A DNA stretch of 64,000 bases. Origin: Azophilus sp965220835 (GTDB taxonomy: Bacteria > Pseudomonadota > Gammaproteobacteria > Pseudomonadales > Azotimanducaceae). The position numbers were made by a program, and so were the translations under genes. The stretch lies in assembly GCA_965220835.1 (NCBI GenBank), contig OZ244842.1, forward strand, positions 3,348,001-3,412,000, given 5' to 3'. The notes below the pieces were generated by a model. It did no database searches and was not told where the DNA came from. It saw only the letters and a program-made list of their open reading frames with translations. Shown one piece after another: positions 16,625 to 24,978 of this stretch (within the stretch, counting starts at the first letter, position 1; each line of letters opens with the position of its first letter).

Positions 16625-17275
16625 ATGGGCGCCGCCAGCTCCAAGGCCAGCTTCGTCGCCTCGATGATTCGCCAAGAGGTGCTGCGCTTTGGCGATTTTG
16701 AACTGAAGTCCGGGTTGCGCAGCCCCTACTTCTTCAATCTCGGCAACGTCAGCGGCGGTGCGGAGCTGGCGGAACTCGGCGGCTTCTACGCCGACGCCAT
16801 CGTTGCCTCGGGCCTCGAGTTCGACGTGCTGTTCGGCCCTGCCTACAAGGGCATTCCGATCGCCGTGGCCACGGCAATCGCCTTGGCGCAACGGGGCCGC
16901 TCGGTCAGCGCGGCCTTTGACCGCAAGGAGGCCAAGGCCCACGGCGAAGGCGGCAAGCTCATTGGCGCACCGCTCGAGGGCCGGGTGCTGTTGGTGGATG
17001 ACGTGGTCAGCGACGGCGCCACCAAAGCGGAGGCGGCGGCCTTCATCGACGCCGCGGGCGCCAAACTGGCCGGCTTGGTGGTCGCCTTGGACCGTCAGGA
17101 GGTCATCGCCGGCGGCCAAACCGCCTTGGAGCGCCTCAAGGAAAGCCTGGGCGTCCCGGTCATCAGCATCGCCGCCCTGCCGGACATCATCGCCCACTTC
17201 CGCGCCCAGGAATCGGATGCCGCAAGAGAGAATTTGGCTGCCTTGCTTCGCCACCAAGAGGGCCATTGCCGATAG
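16625..17275 (+). CDS. pyrE: Orotate phosphoribosyltransferase
   Basis: The 216-residue enzyme joins orotate to PRPP to make OMP in pyrimidine synthesis. Visible are FELKSGLRSPYFFNLG, the catalytic-loop region AAFDRKEAKAHGEGG and the PRPP-binding VLLVDDVVSDGATKAEA (the second acidic-acidic pair of type I PRTases). The ATG at 16625 lies 2 nt past the rph stop, so the two genes are surely co-transcribed; a TTG overlapping the stop is the only other option. In E. coli slmA comes next, but here 7.1 kb of accessory genes intervene. Confidence 0.95.
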   Translation: MGAASSKASFVASMIRQEVLRFGDFELKSGLRSPYFFNLGNVSGGAELAELGGFYADAIVASGLEFDVLFGPAYKGIPIAVATAIALAQRGRSVSAAFDRKEAKAHGEGGKLIGAPLEGRVLLVDDVVSDGATKAEAAAFIDAAGAKLAGLVVALDRQEVIAGGQTALERLKESLGVPVISIAALPDIIAHFRAQESDAARENLAALLRHQEGHCR

Positions 17276-17364
17276 CTTACGTCTGCGGTGCGTGTTTTGA
17301 TGAAGGAAAGGTAGCCACATTTATTCGAAATTGCATAATTATTTTTCACGACTAGTATTGGCCA

Positions 17365-18480
17365 ATGGCAAAAGACCCTTGGCATTTCGAGCGCCCCGAC
17401 TACACCGCCCGCATCCTATTGCTGCTGAACAGCGGGCCAGCCCAGGCACTCACGCTATTCGGCCCTAGGCGAACGGGCAAAACCGAATTCCTGCTAAAGG
17501 ACCTCGCCCCCTTGGCTGAAGCCCAAGGGCATCGGGTGATCTATGCGTCCTTTTGGCAAGCGCCGCTTTCGCCCCTCGCTGTATTGATCCACGCTCTTGA
17601 GCAGTCGCTGAACAACGCCAGCTTCGCGGACCGGATGCGCAGCGCTGCGATCGCGCTCGCTCCCAAGCTCAAGCTGTCGGCACGGCTTCCGGGCGCCACC
17701 GCCGAAGCGGAATTGGACCTAGCCAATCTCCAACCCCACACCTCGCCGGATCTCCTGCTTTACCTGGATGACCTCATCGACCGTGCGGCGCGCAATCGCC
17801 GCCCGACGATTTTGCTTATGGATGAGGTGCAAGAGCTAGCTCGCAGCCAAGGAAACGCTTCCCTAATCGCTGCGCTGCGCACCAGCCTCGACAAGCGAGG
17901 CGAACGGATCAGAACCCTCTTCACCGGCTCAAGCCGGGACGGCCTTGCGTCCATGTTTTCGGCCCGCCAAGCTCCATTCTTTCAATTTGCCACGCCAATT
18001 GAACTGCCCGGGCTTGGCGAACCGTTCATCGATCACATGATTGCCACCTTTTCCAAGGTATCAGGCCGCAGTCCTAGTCGGGAGGAGTTGGTCAGAGCGT
18101 TCGACGCCCTGCACCGCAACCCCTACTTCTTCCGGCTGTTGATCGAAGAGCTCTTGCAATCGCCGGATTTGTTGGTGGCACCAGCTGTCGATTCGGTGCG
18201 GGACCGAATTGCCATCGAACTAGGCTACGCAAGCGCATGGCTGACGATGCCACCAATGCATCGTGGCGTGACGCATGCATTGGCGAGTGGTCGCAAGCAC
18301 CCATACAGCAAAGACTTTCGCAACGCACTGGGTGCCTATGCCGAACAGGCGCCGCCATCTGCGGCCAAGGTGCAAGCCGCGCTGAAAAGGCTTCAGCGGG
18401 CAGGCCATGTGGACATTCACAATGGCGAATGGGCCTTAGTCGATCCAGAATTTGCTGCTTGGGTGCGCGAGCACGGCTAG
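17365..18480 (+). CDS. AAA-type ATPase of an accessory cassette
   Basis: The 371-residue protein has Walker A TLFGPRRTGKTEF (about residue 36) and Walker B ILLMDEVQELAR, then a sensor-like LFTGSSRDGLASM and a C-terminal winged-helix-like region (about 290-371). The plan matches the archaeal-type ATPase / AAA_14-like group in which a RecA-like core is followed by a DNA-binding domain. It has its own AT-rich upstream region (17276-17364), unlike the tight rph-pyrE spacing. Immediately after its stop comes the duplicated rph fragment. Its function is unknown; genes like it are common in mobile and defence-rich DNA. Confidence 0.7.
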   Translation: MAKDPWHFERPDYTARILLLLNSGPAQALTLFGPRRTGKTEFLLKDLAPLAEAQGHRVIYASFWQAPLSPLAVLIHALEQSLNNASFADRMRSAAIALAPKLKLSARLPGATAEAELDLANLQPHTSPDLLLYLDDLIDRAARNRRPTILLMDEVQELARSQGNASLIAALRTSLDKRGERIRTLFTGSSRDGLASMFSARQAPFFQFATPIELPGLGEPFIDHMIATFSKVSGRSPSREELVRAFDALHRNPYFFRLLIEELLQSPDLLVAPAVDSVRDRIAIELGYASAWLTMPPMHRGVTHALASGRKHPYSKDFRNALGAYAEQAPPSAAKVQAALKRLQRAGHVDIHNGEWALVDPEFAAWVREHG

Positions 18481-18483
18481 TGG

Positions 18484-18540
18484 GTGATGCTGGAATCCGG
18501 CGGCTTCGTTGAGATTCAGGGCACAGCGGAGAAGGCGCCC
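18484..18540 (+). repeat. Second copy of the 57-bp rph segment
   Basis: Starting 3 nt after the ATPase stop, this copy still encodes MLESGGFVEIQGTAEKAP in a short open frame that runs to 18669, but the rest of rph is missing on both sides. With the copy at 16482-16538 it brackets pyrE and the ATPase gene. It is best explained as a recombination scar or remnant, not as a gene. Confidence 0.9.
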
Positions 18541-18662
18541 ATTTCCATTTCGAAGTGGGGCTCAGCGGTCAAAATGGCTCAAGCTAACCCTGATGAACCG
18601 GATGGCTTGCGCAAACTTGGCCAGTGCGTTGATTTTCATCTAAGTAAAAGGCAATATCTGGC

Positions 18663-18690
18663 CTTATAACGCCTTATTCAGACTTATAGG
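18663..18690 (+). promoter_or_regulatory. Three CTTAT boxes at 10-bp spacing ahead of hipB
   Basis: CTTATAAC at 18663, CTTATTCA at 18673 and CTTATAGG at 18683 stand in the same orientation on the same helical face, ending 7 bp before the hipB ATG. HipB-type antitoxins repress their own operon by binding repeated sites there, so this array is the natural candidate operator. Confidence 0.5.
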
Positions 18691-18697
18691 GCAATAA

Positions 18698-19057
18698 ATG
18701 GCACTTTCTTTTGGCAACTTGGAAACCTCAAACAGGCTACAGGTCGAAATCGGCAGGCGGCTCGCCAAGCTGCGTCTTGCCCGGAACGTCACTCAGCGGA
18801 TGCTGGCTCGCGAAGCCGGCATCGGCCTGCGCACCCTGCGTCGGCTGGAAGCGGGTGAACCAACAAGCCTCGACACTTTTCTCCGCGTCGTCATAGCTCT
18901 CGACTTGGGCGATGGCCTACTGACCGCCGTACCGTCCCACGACATTCGCCCCATCCAGCGTGTGGAGAACCGTGGGCAGGAGCGACGTCGTGCTCGCCCG
19001 CAGGCCGCAAGCCAGCAGAGCGAACCATGGACTTGGGGAGAAGAGTCGCGTGACTGA
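18698..19057 (+). CDS. hipB: HipB-type antitoxin, XRE-family repressor
   Basis: The 119-residue protein carries a helix-turn-helix domain (about residues 15-70) with GRRLAKLRLARNVTQRMLAREAGIG and the recognition-helix end TLRRLEAGEPTSLDTFLRVV. The C-terminal tail is polar, basic and probably disordered. As HipA's partner it should neutralise the kinase and repress the operon. The stop overlaps the hipA start by 8 bp, which implies coupled translation. Iterated CTTAT boxes lie directly upstream. Confidence 0.88.
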   Translation: MALSFGNLETSNRLQVEIGRRLAKLRLARNVTQRMLAREAGIGLRTLRRLEAGEPTSLDTFLRVVIALDLGDGLLTAVPSHDIRPIQRVENRGQERRRARPQAASQQSEPWTWGEESRD

Positions 19058-20399
19058 CGCTCTGGTGAACCTATGGGGTCGCCGCATTGGGGCCGTTTCC
19101 TGGGACGCTGAACGGGCGTTGGGGGTCTTCGAGTACGACCCTGCGTTTCGATCAGCAGGAATGGAGCCATCGCCCTTCGTGATGCCACTCCGCGAAGCAC
19201 CCTACGCCTTTCCCGCGCTAAGCAGCGGCCCCTTTAACGGACTGCCCGGGCTCTTGGCGGACGCTTTGCCAGACCGTTTCGGCAATCGGCTGATTGATGC
19301 CTGGCTGGCGACGACCGGGCGGCAGGCGGACGCGTTCAGCCCTGTTGACCGTCTCTGTTACATCGGGTCCCGTGCCATGGGTGCGCTGGAGTTTGAACCG
19401 GCCATTTCGACCAACACCGGACGGGCCGAACTGGAGGTTGCTGAACTCGTGGACTTGGCCAATCGGGTTCTGGACGAACGGATTCGATTGGGGGGAACCC
19501 TCGGTGGCCCGGAAGATCAAGCGGCACTCGAGGACATTCTCACGGTTGGAACCTCCGCCGGTGGCGCCCGCGCCAAGGCGCTGTTGGCATGGAACCCGAG
19601 CACGGGCGAGTTTCGCTCTGGACAAGTGGACACCGCCGCAGGATTCCAGCACTGGATTCTCAAGTTTGATGGCATCTCCAACAACCGCGACCGCGAACTC
19701 GCGGATCCACTGGGTTACGGAAAGATCGAGTACGCCTATCACCTGATGGCCCGCGATGCGGGAATCACCATGGCCGAGTGCCGGCTGCATCACGAAGGCG
19801 GACGCAGCCACTTCATGACGCGCCGCTTCGACCGGGATGAAGCAGGCCGCAGGCTCCACATGCAGTCCCTTGGCGCACTGCGCCACTTCGACCACCACCT
19901 GCCGGGGGCCTACGCCTATGAACAGGCGATCCAGACCATTCGTGAACTGGGCCTAGGTTCGAGTGAAGTGGAGCAGCAGGTCCGGCGCACGGCTTTCAAT
20001 GTCGCAGCGCGCAACCAAGACGACCACGTCAAGAACATCTCGTTCCTAATGAACCGCAGCGGCGCCTGGCGGTTGTCGCCCGCCTATGACGTCACCTACT
20101 CCTACAATCCCAATGGCGCTTGGACCGGCCAACACCAGATGAGCATGGCGGGCAAGCGAGGACAGTTCGTACGCAGCGACCTGCTCGGCTTCGCTGAATT
20201 CTCAGGGCTGAAGCGAGTAGCCGCCAGACGAGCCATCGACGAGGTGCTCGGTGTGGTCAGCAACTGGCCCCAATACGCCCGTAGGGCTAATGTCCCTAAA
20301 ACGGATATCGAGCGCATCGGCAAGGTGCATCGGATTGCGCGCTTGCGCGCCAGCCGGCGGGTCTCGGCGAAACTGTCGCTCACGACCCCGGGCCGTTGA
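19050..20399 (+). CDS. hipA: HipA-type serine/threonine kinase toxin
   Basis: The 449-residue kinase has the HipA N-terminal domain (VNLWGRRIGAVSWD, FNGLPGLLADALPDRFG), a P-loop-like region TSAGGARAKALLAW, WILKFDGI, and the catalytic block NQDDHVKNISFLM followed by LSPAYDVTYS (metal-binding Asp). In E. coli HipA phosphorylates glutamyl-tRNA synthetase and induces growth arrest; this homologue could have another tRNA synthetase or other target. The GTG at 19050, inside the end of hipB, is preferred over an upstream ATG because MTDALVNLWG is where family members begin. All key residues I can recognise are present, so it looks intact. Confidence 0.9.
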   Translation: MTDALVNLWGRRIGAVSWDAERALGVFEYDPAFRSAGMEPSPFVMPLREAPYAFPALSSGPFNGLPGLLADALPDRFGNRLIDAWLATTGRQADAFSPVDRLCYIGSRAMGALEFEPAISTNTGRAELEVAELVDLANRVLDERIRLGGTLGGPEDQAALEDILTVGTSAGGARAKALLAWNPSTGEFRSGQVDTAAGFQHWILKFDGISNNRDRELADPLGYGKIEYAYHLMARDAGITMAECRLHHEGGRSHFMTRRFDRDEAGRRLHMQSLGALRHFDHHLPGAYAYEQAIQTIRELGLGSSEVEQQVRRTAFNVAARNQDDHVKNISFLMNRSGAWRLSPAYDVTYSYNPNGAWTGQHQMSMAGKRGQFVRSDLLGFAEFSGLKRVAARRAIDEVLGVVSNWPQYARRANVPKTDIERIGKVHRIARLRASRRVSAKLSLTTPGR

Positions 20400-20712
20400 T
20401 CCTTGCCCACCCGAGCATTTCACCGCCTCTTCCACACCTCTGCCGGCTGCCAAATGCCAAAGGAACAACTCGAACGGGCGCCCGGAAGCGGTTGTCAATG
20501 CGGGTCAGTCCGGCCGCTTTGCCTTCCCTTTGTGGTACGGGCAGGTAGTCCATCTTCGCCGCCACCCCTACCAAAACCCATTGAATTTTTCGTGTTGACG
20601 CACGCGCGCGTTGGTGCCCACGGTCCGCAACGACCCACTTCCCTTAAGGCCAAGCGAGGCCGCTGGATTTCGTGGACAATGACAGCGCCCCGATTGCAGA
20701 CAAGGAGGACTT
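20400..20712. other. 313-bp gap after hipA
   Basis: No supportable gene. The right end holds the strong AAGGAGG ribosome binding site of the GST gene (about 20700) and must contain its promoter. I see no hairpin with a T-tract after hipA. Confidence 0.4.
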
Positions 20713-21474
20713 ATGGACTATGTGGAGCCGGCCGCAGCGCGGCAGATGGATGGCCTGCGTCTGGCGCTCACCGCGCATGCACCAGCGCCGTACAGCCTTT
20801 CGGCCCGCGCGATACTCGATCATCACGGCGTCGCCTACGTCCCCGTGCTGCAGGTTGGGGGTGGCGGCAACGAGGACCTCGTGGCGTGGACCGGGCATCG
20901 GAACGCACCAGTGGCGGTTTACAACGACGAAGCGCCCCGCGTGGGCTGGCTGGAGATCCTGAACCTTGCGGAGCGGCTCGGCACCGGCCCCTCCCTGATC
21001 CCGTCCGCCATCGAAGACCGCATGCTGATGGTCGGCCTCTCGAACGAACTGATCGGAGAAAACGGCTTCATCTGGAACCTGCGGCTCGTGATGCTTGGGC
21101 TGGGTGGTCCGGAACGGGTCGCCAAGGAGCGCGTCCGCAATCCGATGTACGACCAGTACGGCTACAGCGAGGCCGCCGCCGCCGTGGCGGTTGAACGCGC
21201 CAAGGCGGTGATGGAGCGGTTGACCACCCAGCTCCTCGCCCAGCGCAAGGCTGGCAGCCGTTACATCGTGGGCGAGGCGCTCAGTGCCGCTGACATTTAT
21301 TGGGTGTATTTCTCCCAAGCGGTGGGGACTTTCCCAGAGGCGCTTTGCCCAATGCCGGCAGGCATGCGCAAAGCCTACGAGATTTCAGGGCACATGCTTG
21401 GCGACATGAACCCCATACTCGTTGAGCAGCGCAATTGGGTGCTGGCCCAGCACGGCCTGCCGCTGGACTTCTGA
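20713..21474 (+). CDS. Glutathione S-transferase-like protein
   Basis: The 253-residue protein has a thioredoxin-like N-terminal half (PYSLSARAILDHHGVAYVPV, then NAPVAVYNDEAPRVGWLEIL where the glutathione gamma-glutamyl site normally lies) and an all-helical C-terminal half ending in the GST C-motif YIVGEALSAADIYWVYF. The usual Ser/Tyr/Cys activating residue may be Ser in PYSLS. It is 22 nt from the following PQQ dehydrogenase gene and probably shares its transcript. The substrate is unknown. Confidence 0.72.
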   Translation: MDYVEPAAARQMDGLRLALTAHAPAPYSLSARAILDHHGVAYVPVLQVGGGGNEDLVAWTGHRNAPVAVYNDEAPRVGWLEILNLAERLGTGPSLIPSAIEDRMLMVGLSNELIGENGFIWNLRLVMLGLGGPERVAKERVRNPMYDQYGYSEAAAAVAVERAKAVMERLTTQLLAQRKAGSRYIVGEALSAADIYWVYFSQAVGTFPEALCPMPAGMRKAYEISGHMLGDMNPILVEQRNWVLAQHGLPLDF

Positions 21475-21496
21475 TTGGCTGAGAGGCTCTTTGCGA

Positions 21497-23044
21497 ATGA
21501 AAAAACGCCGCATGCTTGGCATCACGCTGCTCTGCCTCGGCGGCGTTGTGCTCGTCGGCTTTGGCGTCGTCGCCGGCCTCTACTACCAAGGCGTGAAATT
21601 CGACCCGCTGAAGTCCGCCTATGAGGAGAACTGCAGCGCCTGCCATGGCCAGAACATGGAGGGCACTGGCCAGGGCACGCCATTGGTCGGCGTTGCGTTC
21701 CGTCACGGCGAGACCGTCGAGGAGATCAGCGCCAGCATCGCCAAGGGCTTCCCGGCGCTGGGGATGCCCGGCTGGTCCGGCGTCCTGCCGGAGTCGGAAA
21801 TCCGCAGGCTCGCAATATACGTTTCGGAGCGGCGCGCGGACCTCAGCTGGGACTTCAAGGTGGAAAAGCCGCTTGAGATTCCCAGCGGCCTGGTGCGCAG
21901 CGACCTGCACGACTTCCGCATCGAGGCCTTCGCCGAAGGGCTTGACCCGCTCCCCTACTCCATCGCGCCGCTGCCGGATGGCGGCTTCCTGCTGACGGAG
22001 AAGATGCGTGGCTTAAGCCTCATTTCCGCCAACGGCGTGCAATCGCCGCTCATTGAAGGCACGCCGTCGGCCCACGCGGATCCCCTGCGCCTGCCCTTTG
22101 TGCAGTTGGAGTACGGCATCGGCTGGATCATGGAAGTGGCCACTCACCCGGACTACGCGGACAACGGCTGGATCTACCTGCACTTTGGCGACCGCTGCGA
22201 GGATTGCAACGCCGCCGGCGGCGCGGTGTCGATGAACAAAGTCATTCGGGGGCGCATCGACGACGGCCGCTGGGTGGACGAGGAGACCATCTGGAGTGTG
22301 CCGCTGGAGGACTACTCCGCCATGCCGGACATGGCCGCCGGCGGCCGCCTCTGCTTCGACGCGGAGCGGCGCCTGTACATCAGCGTCGGCATGAAGGGCT
22401 CGGCCAACTACTACGGCATCCAGGATCTCAGCAAACCCTACGGCAAGATCCACCGCGTGCATGACGACGGCAGCATCCCGGCGGACAACCCGTTCGCCCA
22501 AGTGGCGGACGCCCAGCCCACCGCGTGGACTTACGGACACCGCAGCCCCCAAGGGCTGGAGTGCAATCCGCGCTCCGGGCAAGTGTGGAGCACCGAGATG
22601 GGCCCCCGGGGCGGCGACGAGATCAACCTGCTGCTGCCGGGGCGCAACTACGGCTGGCCCCTCCACTCCAAAGGGGTCGATTACGATGGCACCGCCGTGG
22701 AGTACGGCAAGGAGCTCGGCATCACGTTCGACTTAAACGACATCGAGCAGCCGGTGATCGATCTCACCCCGTCCCCGGCCGTGTCGAGCTTTGCATTCTA
22801 CGAAGGCGACGCCTTCCCGGCCTGGCGCAACCAGATGCTGGTCGGCACGCTGAGGGCGACGGAACTCTACCGGGTGGCGTTCGAAGGCGACCAGCTCGTC
22901 CTCAAGGAGACCTTAATCGAAGACTTGGCGCGGATTCGCGACGTCGAGGTGGGTGCGGACGGTTTGGTCTACCTGTTGCTGGAGCACGCCTCCGGCGGCC
23001 GGATCGTGCGGTTGGTGCCGGTGGCTTGGGGCGAAGACGCATGA
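21497..23044 (+). CDS. Membrane-anchored cytochrome c - PQQ-type sugar dehydrogenase
   Basis: This 515-residue protein starts with a basic segment and one hydrophobic helix (ITLLCLGGVVLVGFGVV), then a cytochrome c domain with a single CSACH haem site (about residues 45-110), then a six-bladed propeller of the soluble aldose-sugar dehydrogenase type: LPDGGFLLTEK, YGIGWIMEVATHPDY, WTYGHRSPQGLECNP (catalytic His region), EMGPRGGDEINLLLPGRNYG and RIRDVEVGADGLVYLLLE. It should oxidise an aldose or similar alcohol in the periplasm with PQQ and pass electrons through its own haem. The ATG at 21497 gives a sensible signal anchor. No PQQ synthesis genes lie in the window. Confidence 0.87.
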   Translation: MKKRRMLGITLLCLGGVVLVGFGVVAGLYYQGVKFDPLKSAYEENCSACHGQNMEGTGQGTPLVGVAFRHGETVEEISASIAKGFPALGMPGWSGVLPESEIRRLAIYVSERRADLSWDFKVEKPLEIPSGLVRSDLHDFRIEAFAEGLDPLPYSIAPLPDGGFLLTEKMRGLSLISANGVQSPLIEGTPSAHADPLRLPFVQLEYGIGWIMEVATHPDYADNGWIYLHFGDRCEDCNAAGGAVSMNKVIRGRIDDGRWVDEETIWSVPLEDYSAMPDMAAGGRLCFDAERRLYISVGMKGSANYYGIQDLSKPYGKIHRVHDDGSIPADNPFAQVADAQPTAWTYGHRSPQGLECNPRSGQVWSTEMGPRGGDEINLLLPGRNYGWPLHSKGVDYDGTAVEYGKELGITFDLNDIEQPVIDLTPSPAVSSFAFYEGDAFPAWRNQMLVGTLRATELYRVAFEGDQLVLKETLIEDLARIRDVEVGADGLVYLLLEHASGGRIVRLVPVAWGEDA

Positions 23045-23058
23045 GGGGGCAAGTCTCG

Positions 23059-23520
23059 ATGCCAAAATTCGCCACAATCGTGTCCGCTGATTGGGGGAAG
23101 GAGCCAAGTAAACGTTCCATCTTTGTTGGGGAGGTGGCTGCGCGGTCGATCAGGAAAGTAGAGCCCGGGCCTAAGGGGTGGAATGTGGCCAACCGGTTGG
23201 AATTGGCCCAAAAGTTCGCTCGTAACGGACCAGTGTTAGTCGGCGTTGACGTGGTACTTGGCGTTTCGAAGGGGTACTGGCAGCTTGTGAATGCCGAGCA
23301 GCGGTGCTTTGCGAATTTCGTCGAGTGGCTGAGCGGGCTTGATGTAAACGGCGACTTCTTCGAAACCACTGATGACGCGAAGGATTGGCGCCCCGATTGC
23401 CCTTGGTTCGCTGTGCCAAGGGGGAGGGGCGGGCTCACAAGATTCCAGGCCCGGTTGATCTTCGGCAGAATTCCTGCGGGCTTGCCCGAGTGTTTGGCCC
23501 TCGTCAGTCGAGTGGCGTGA
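23059..23520 (+). pseudogene. Truncated RNase H-fold (DUF429-like) protein
   Basis: The 153-residue frame begins ATIVSADWGKEPSKRSIFVG, continues with PVLVGVDVVLGVSKGYW and reaches FAVPRGRGGLTRFQARL, which I associate with predicted ribonuclease-H-fold proteins about 280-300 residues long. The C-terminal half is missing and I do not see it in the other two frames. The start overlaps the end of the PQQ dehydrogenase region (an ATG at 23041 would share ATGA with it); 23059 follows a GAGGGGG ribosome binding site. The family call is tentative, and a genuine short protein cannot be excluded. Confidence 0.45.
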
Positions 23521-23579
23521 TCGATCAGTTGCGGCGGGAAGAGAGTAAACTTGATGCGGGCCTCACGAGGAAGGCAATC

Positions 23580-23807
23580 ATGGATTGGCGTGACTACATC
23601 ACGGTGGACCCGGAAGTCTGCCATGGCAAGGCGTGCATCGCGGGAACTCGAGTCTTGGTGACCACGGTTCTTGACAATCTGGCATCCGGCCTGGATTCGG
23701 AGGAAATTAGCAACAGTTACCCGTCGGTTTCGCACGAGGCTGTGCGAGCGGCCATTGCCTACGCTGCAGTGTTGGCCAACGAACGGGTGGTTGCGTTGGG
23801 ATCGTAG
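23580..23807 (+). CDS. DUF433 antitoxin
   Basis: The 75-residue protein is a typical DUF433 protein: DYITVDPEVCHGKACIAGTR at the start and LDSEEISNSYPSVSHEAVRAAIAYA, a helix-turn-helix, at the end. DUF433 proteins serve as antitoxins for the PIN-like DUF5615 proteins, one of which starts 12 bp downstream. It probably also represses the pair's promoter. Confidence 0.88.
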   Translation: MDWRDYITVDPEVCHGKACIAGTRVLVTTVLDNLASGLDSEEISNSYPSVSHEAVRAAIAYAAVLANERVVALGS

Positions 23808-23818
23808 AGAAGGGCAGG

Positions 23819-24172
23819 GTGCGGTTCAAGCTAGACGAGAACCTGCCGGTTGATCTTGTGGAGGTGTTCCGCGACGCCGGGCATGATGCCGTTACAGTGC
23901 TGGACCAAGATCTTGCGGGAGCGCGAGACTCTGATCTTGCTTCGGTTTGCCTAAGCGAAGGTCGGGTGATCGTGACGTTCGACACGGATTTCTCAGACAT
24001 CAGGACGTACCCACCAAGTGCATACCCCGGGCTTGTCGTATTCCGGTTGAACAATCAAGCGCGCAATCATGTGATGAGGGCTGCGAGGAGCTTGCTCAAG
24101 ATGCTTGCCGGAGCCGAGCTCGATGGTCAGCTCTGGATAGTGGAAGAAAGGCGCATTCGAGTTCGAATCTGA
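23819..24172 (+). CDS. DUF5615 PIN-like toxin
   Basis: The 117-residue protein starts at GTG and carries FKLDENLPVDLVEVFRDAGHDA, then GARDSDLASVCLSEGRVIVTFDTDFSD. The aspartates and the first DEN motif form the Mut7-C/PIN-like acidic site predicted to be a ribonuclease. With the DUF433 gene it forms a complete type II toxin-antitoxin pair. It lies at the right edge of the accessory block, convergent with slmA. Confidence 0.87.
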   Translation: MRFKLDENLPVDLVEVFRDAGHDAVTVLDQDLAGARDSDLASVCLSEGRVIVTFDTDFSDIRTYPPSAYPGLVVFRLNNQARNHVMRAARSLLKMLAGAELDGQLWIVEERRIRVRI

Positions 24173-24405
24173 TAGAACCTGACAGCGCATGGCTTTTTTC
24201 CGCAGTCCCGTGCACCAAGTCATCAGCTGCGCGGCCCGGCACCTGAGTGTCGAACTCCAAAACCACTTGGCCTGCGCTCTGACTAGGCTGAACACTCAAT
24301 TGAGGATGGCATCGAAAACGCGTTATCGATCCGACGACGTCATTTGGAGAAAGTCCCTTGGACTGTTTGGACATTCAGTCCCTGACTGTTCCCAGTTTCA
24401 ACGGC

Positions 24406-24975
24406 CTAGTTGAACAACGCTGTCCGCAAGGCAGCCCAGTGGCGGTTGAACTGGCCGGTGGGTTGTTCGGTGAAGTCGGAGCGGACGAATTGGGCGATGC
24501 GGCCTTCGGCGTAGGCCAGCAGCAGGTTGGCGGCGTTGGTGGGGGCGACGGGCCCAGGTGTCTCGGCATTGCGCAGCACCTGGCGGATTTCGCCTTCCAA
24601 TCGTTCGAAGAGTTCCCGCACCCGAATGCGCAGGCGGGCGGTCTCGCCCTGCAGAACCTCGCCGCTGAGCAGACGCATGAAGCCGGGGTTGCGCTCGGCG
24701 AAGGTCAGCACCAAGGTGAGGATCTGGCGGCATTGCTCGTCGGCGCCGGGTGTTTGCTCGGCGATGCGGTGGATGCGGGGGAACAGGCTCTCCTCAACGA
24801 ATTCAATCAAGGCCTCAAGCATTTTTGCCTTGCTGGGGAAGTGCCGGTACAGGGCGGCCTCGGAAACGCCCACTTGGCGGGCGATGGCGGCGGTGGTGAT
24901 GCGTGAGCCGGGCGCCTCCTCCAGCATGGCAGCGAAGGCTTGCAGGATCTCTGCGCGGCGGTTGGAGCGGGCCAC
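24406..24975 (-). CDS. slmA: Nucleoid occlusion factor SlmA
   Basis: The 189-residue protein is a TetR-fold DNA-binding protein. It begins RRAEILQAFAAMLEEAPGSR with the HTH ITTAAIARQVGVSEAALYRHF, then FPSKAKMLEALIEFVEESLF, all as in SlmA. SlmA binds sites spread over most of the chromosome and blocks FtsZ ring assembly over unsegregated DNA. Its gene starts 3 nt after argB's stop in an algC-argB-slmA operon. In E. coli it adjoins pyrE, from which it is here separated. Confidence 0.93.
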   Translation of the reverse strand: MARSNRRAEILQAFAAMLEEAPGSRITTAAIARQVGVSEAALYRHFPSKAKMLEALIEFVEESLFPRIHRIAEQTPGADEQCRQILTLVLTFAERNPGFMRLLSGEVLQGETARLRIRVRELFERLEGEIRQVLRNAETPGPVAPTNAANLLLAYAEGRIAQFVRSDFTEQPTGQFNRHWAALRTALFN

Positions 24976-24978
24976 CGC

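Noticed and set aside
17276..24405. The pyrE-slmA block as a complete integrative element
   Set aside because: I looked for an integrase, a transposase, terminal inverted repeats and a tRNA target and saw none. Only the rph scrap marks an edge, so I call it an accessory block and not a mobile element.
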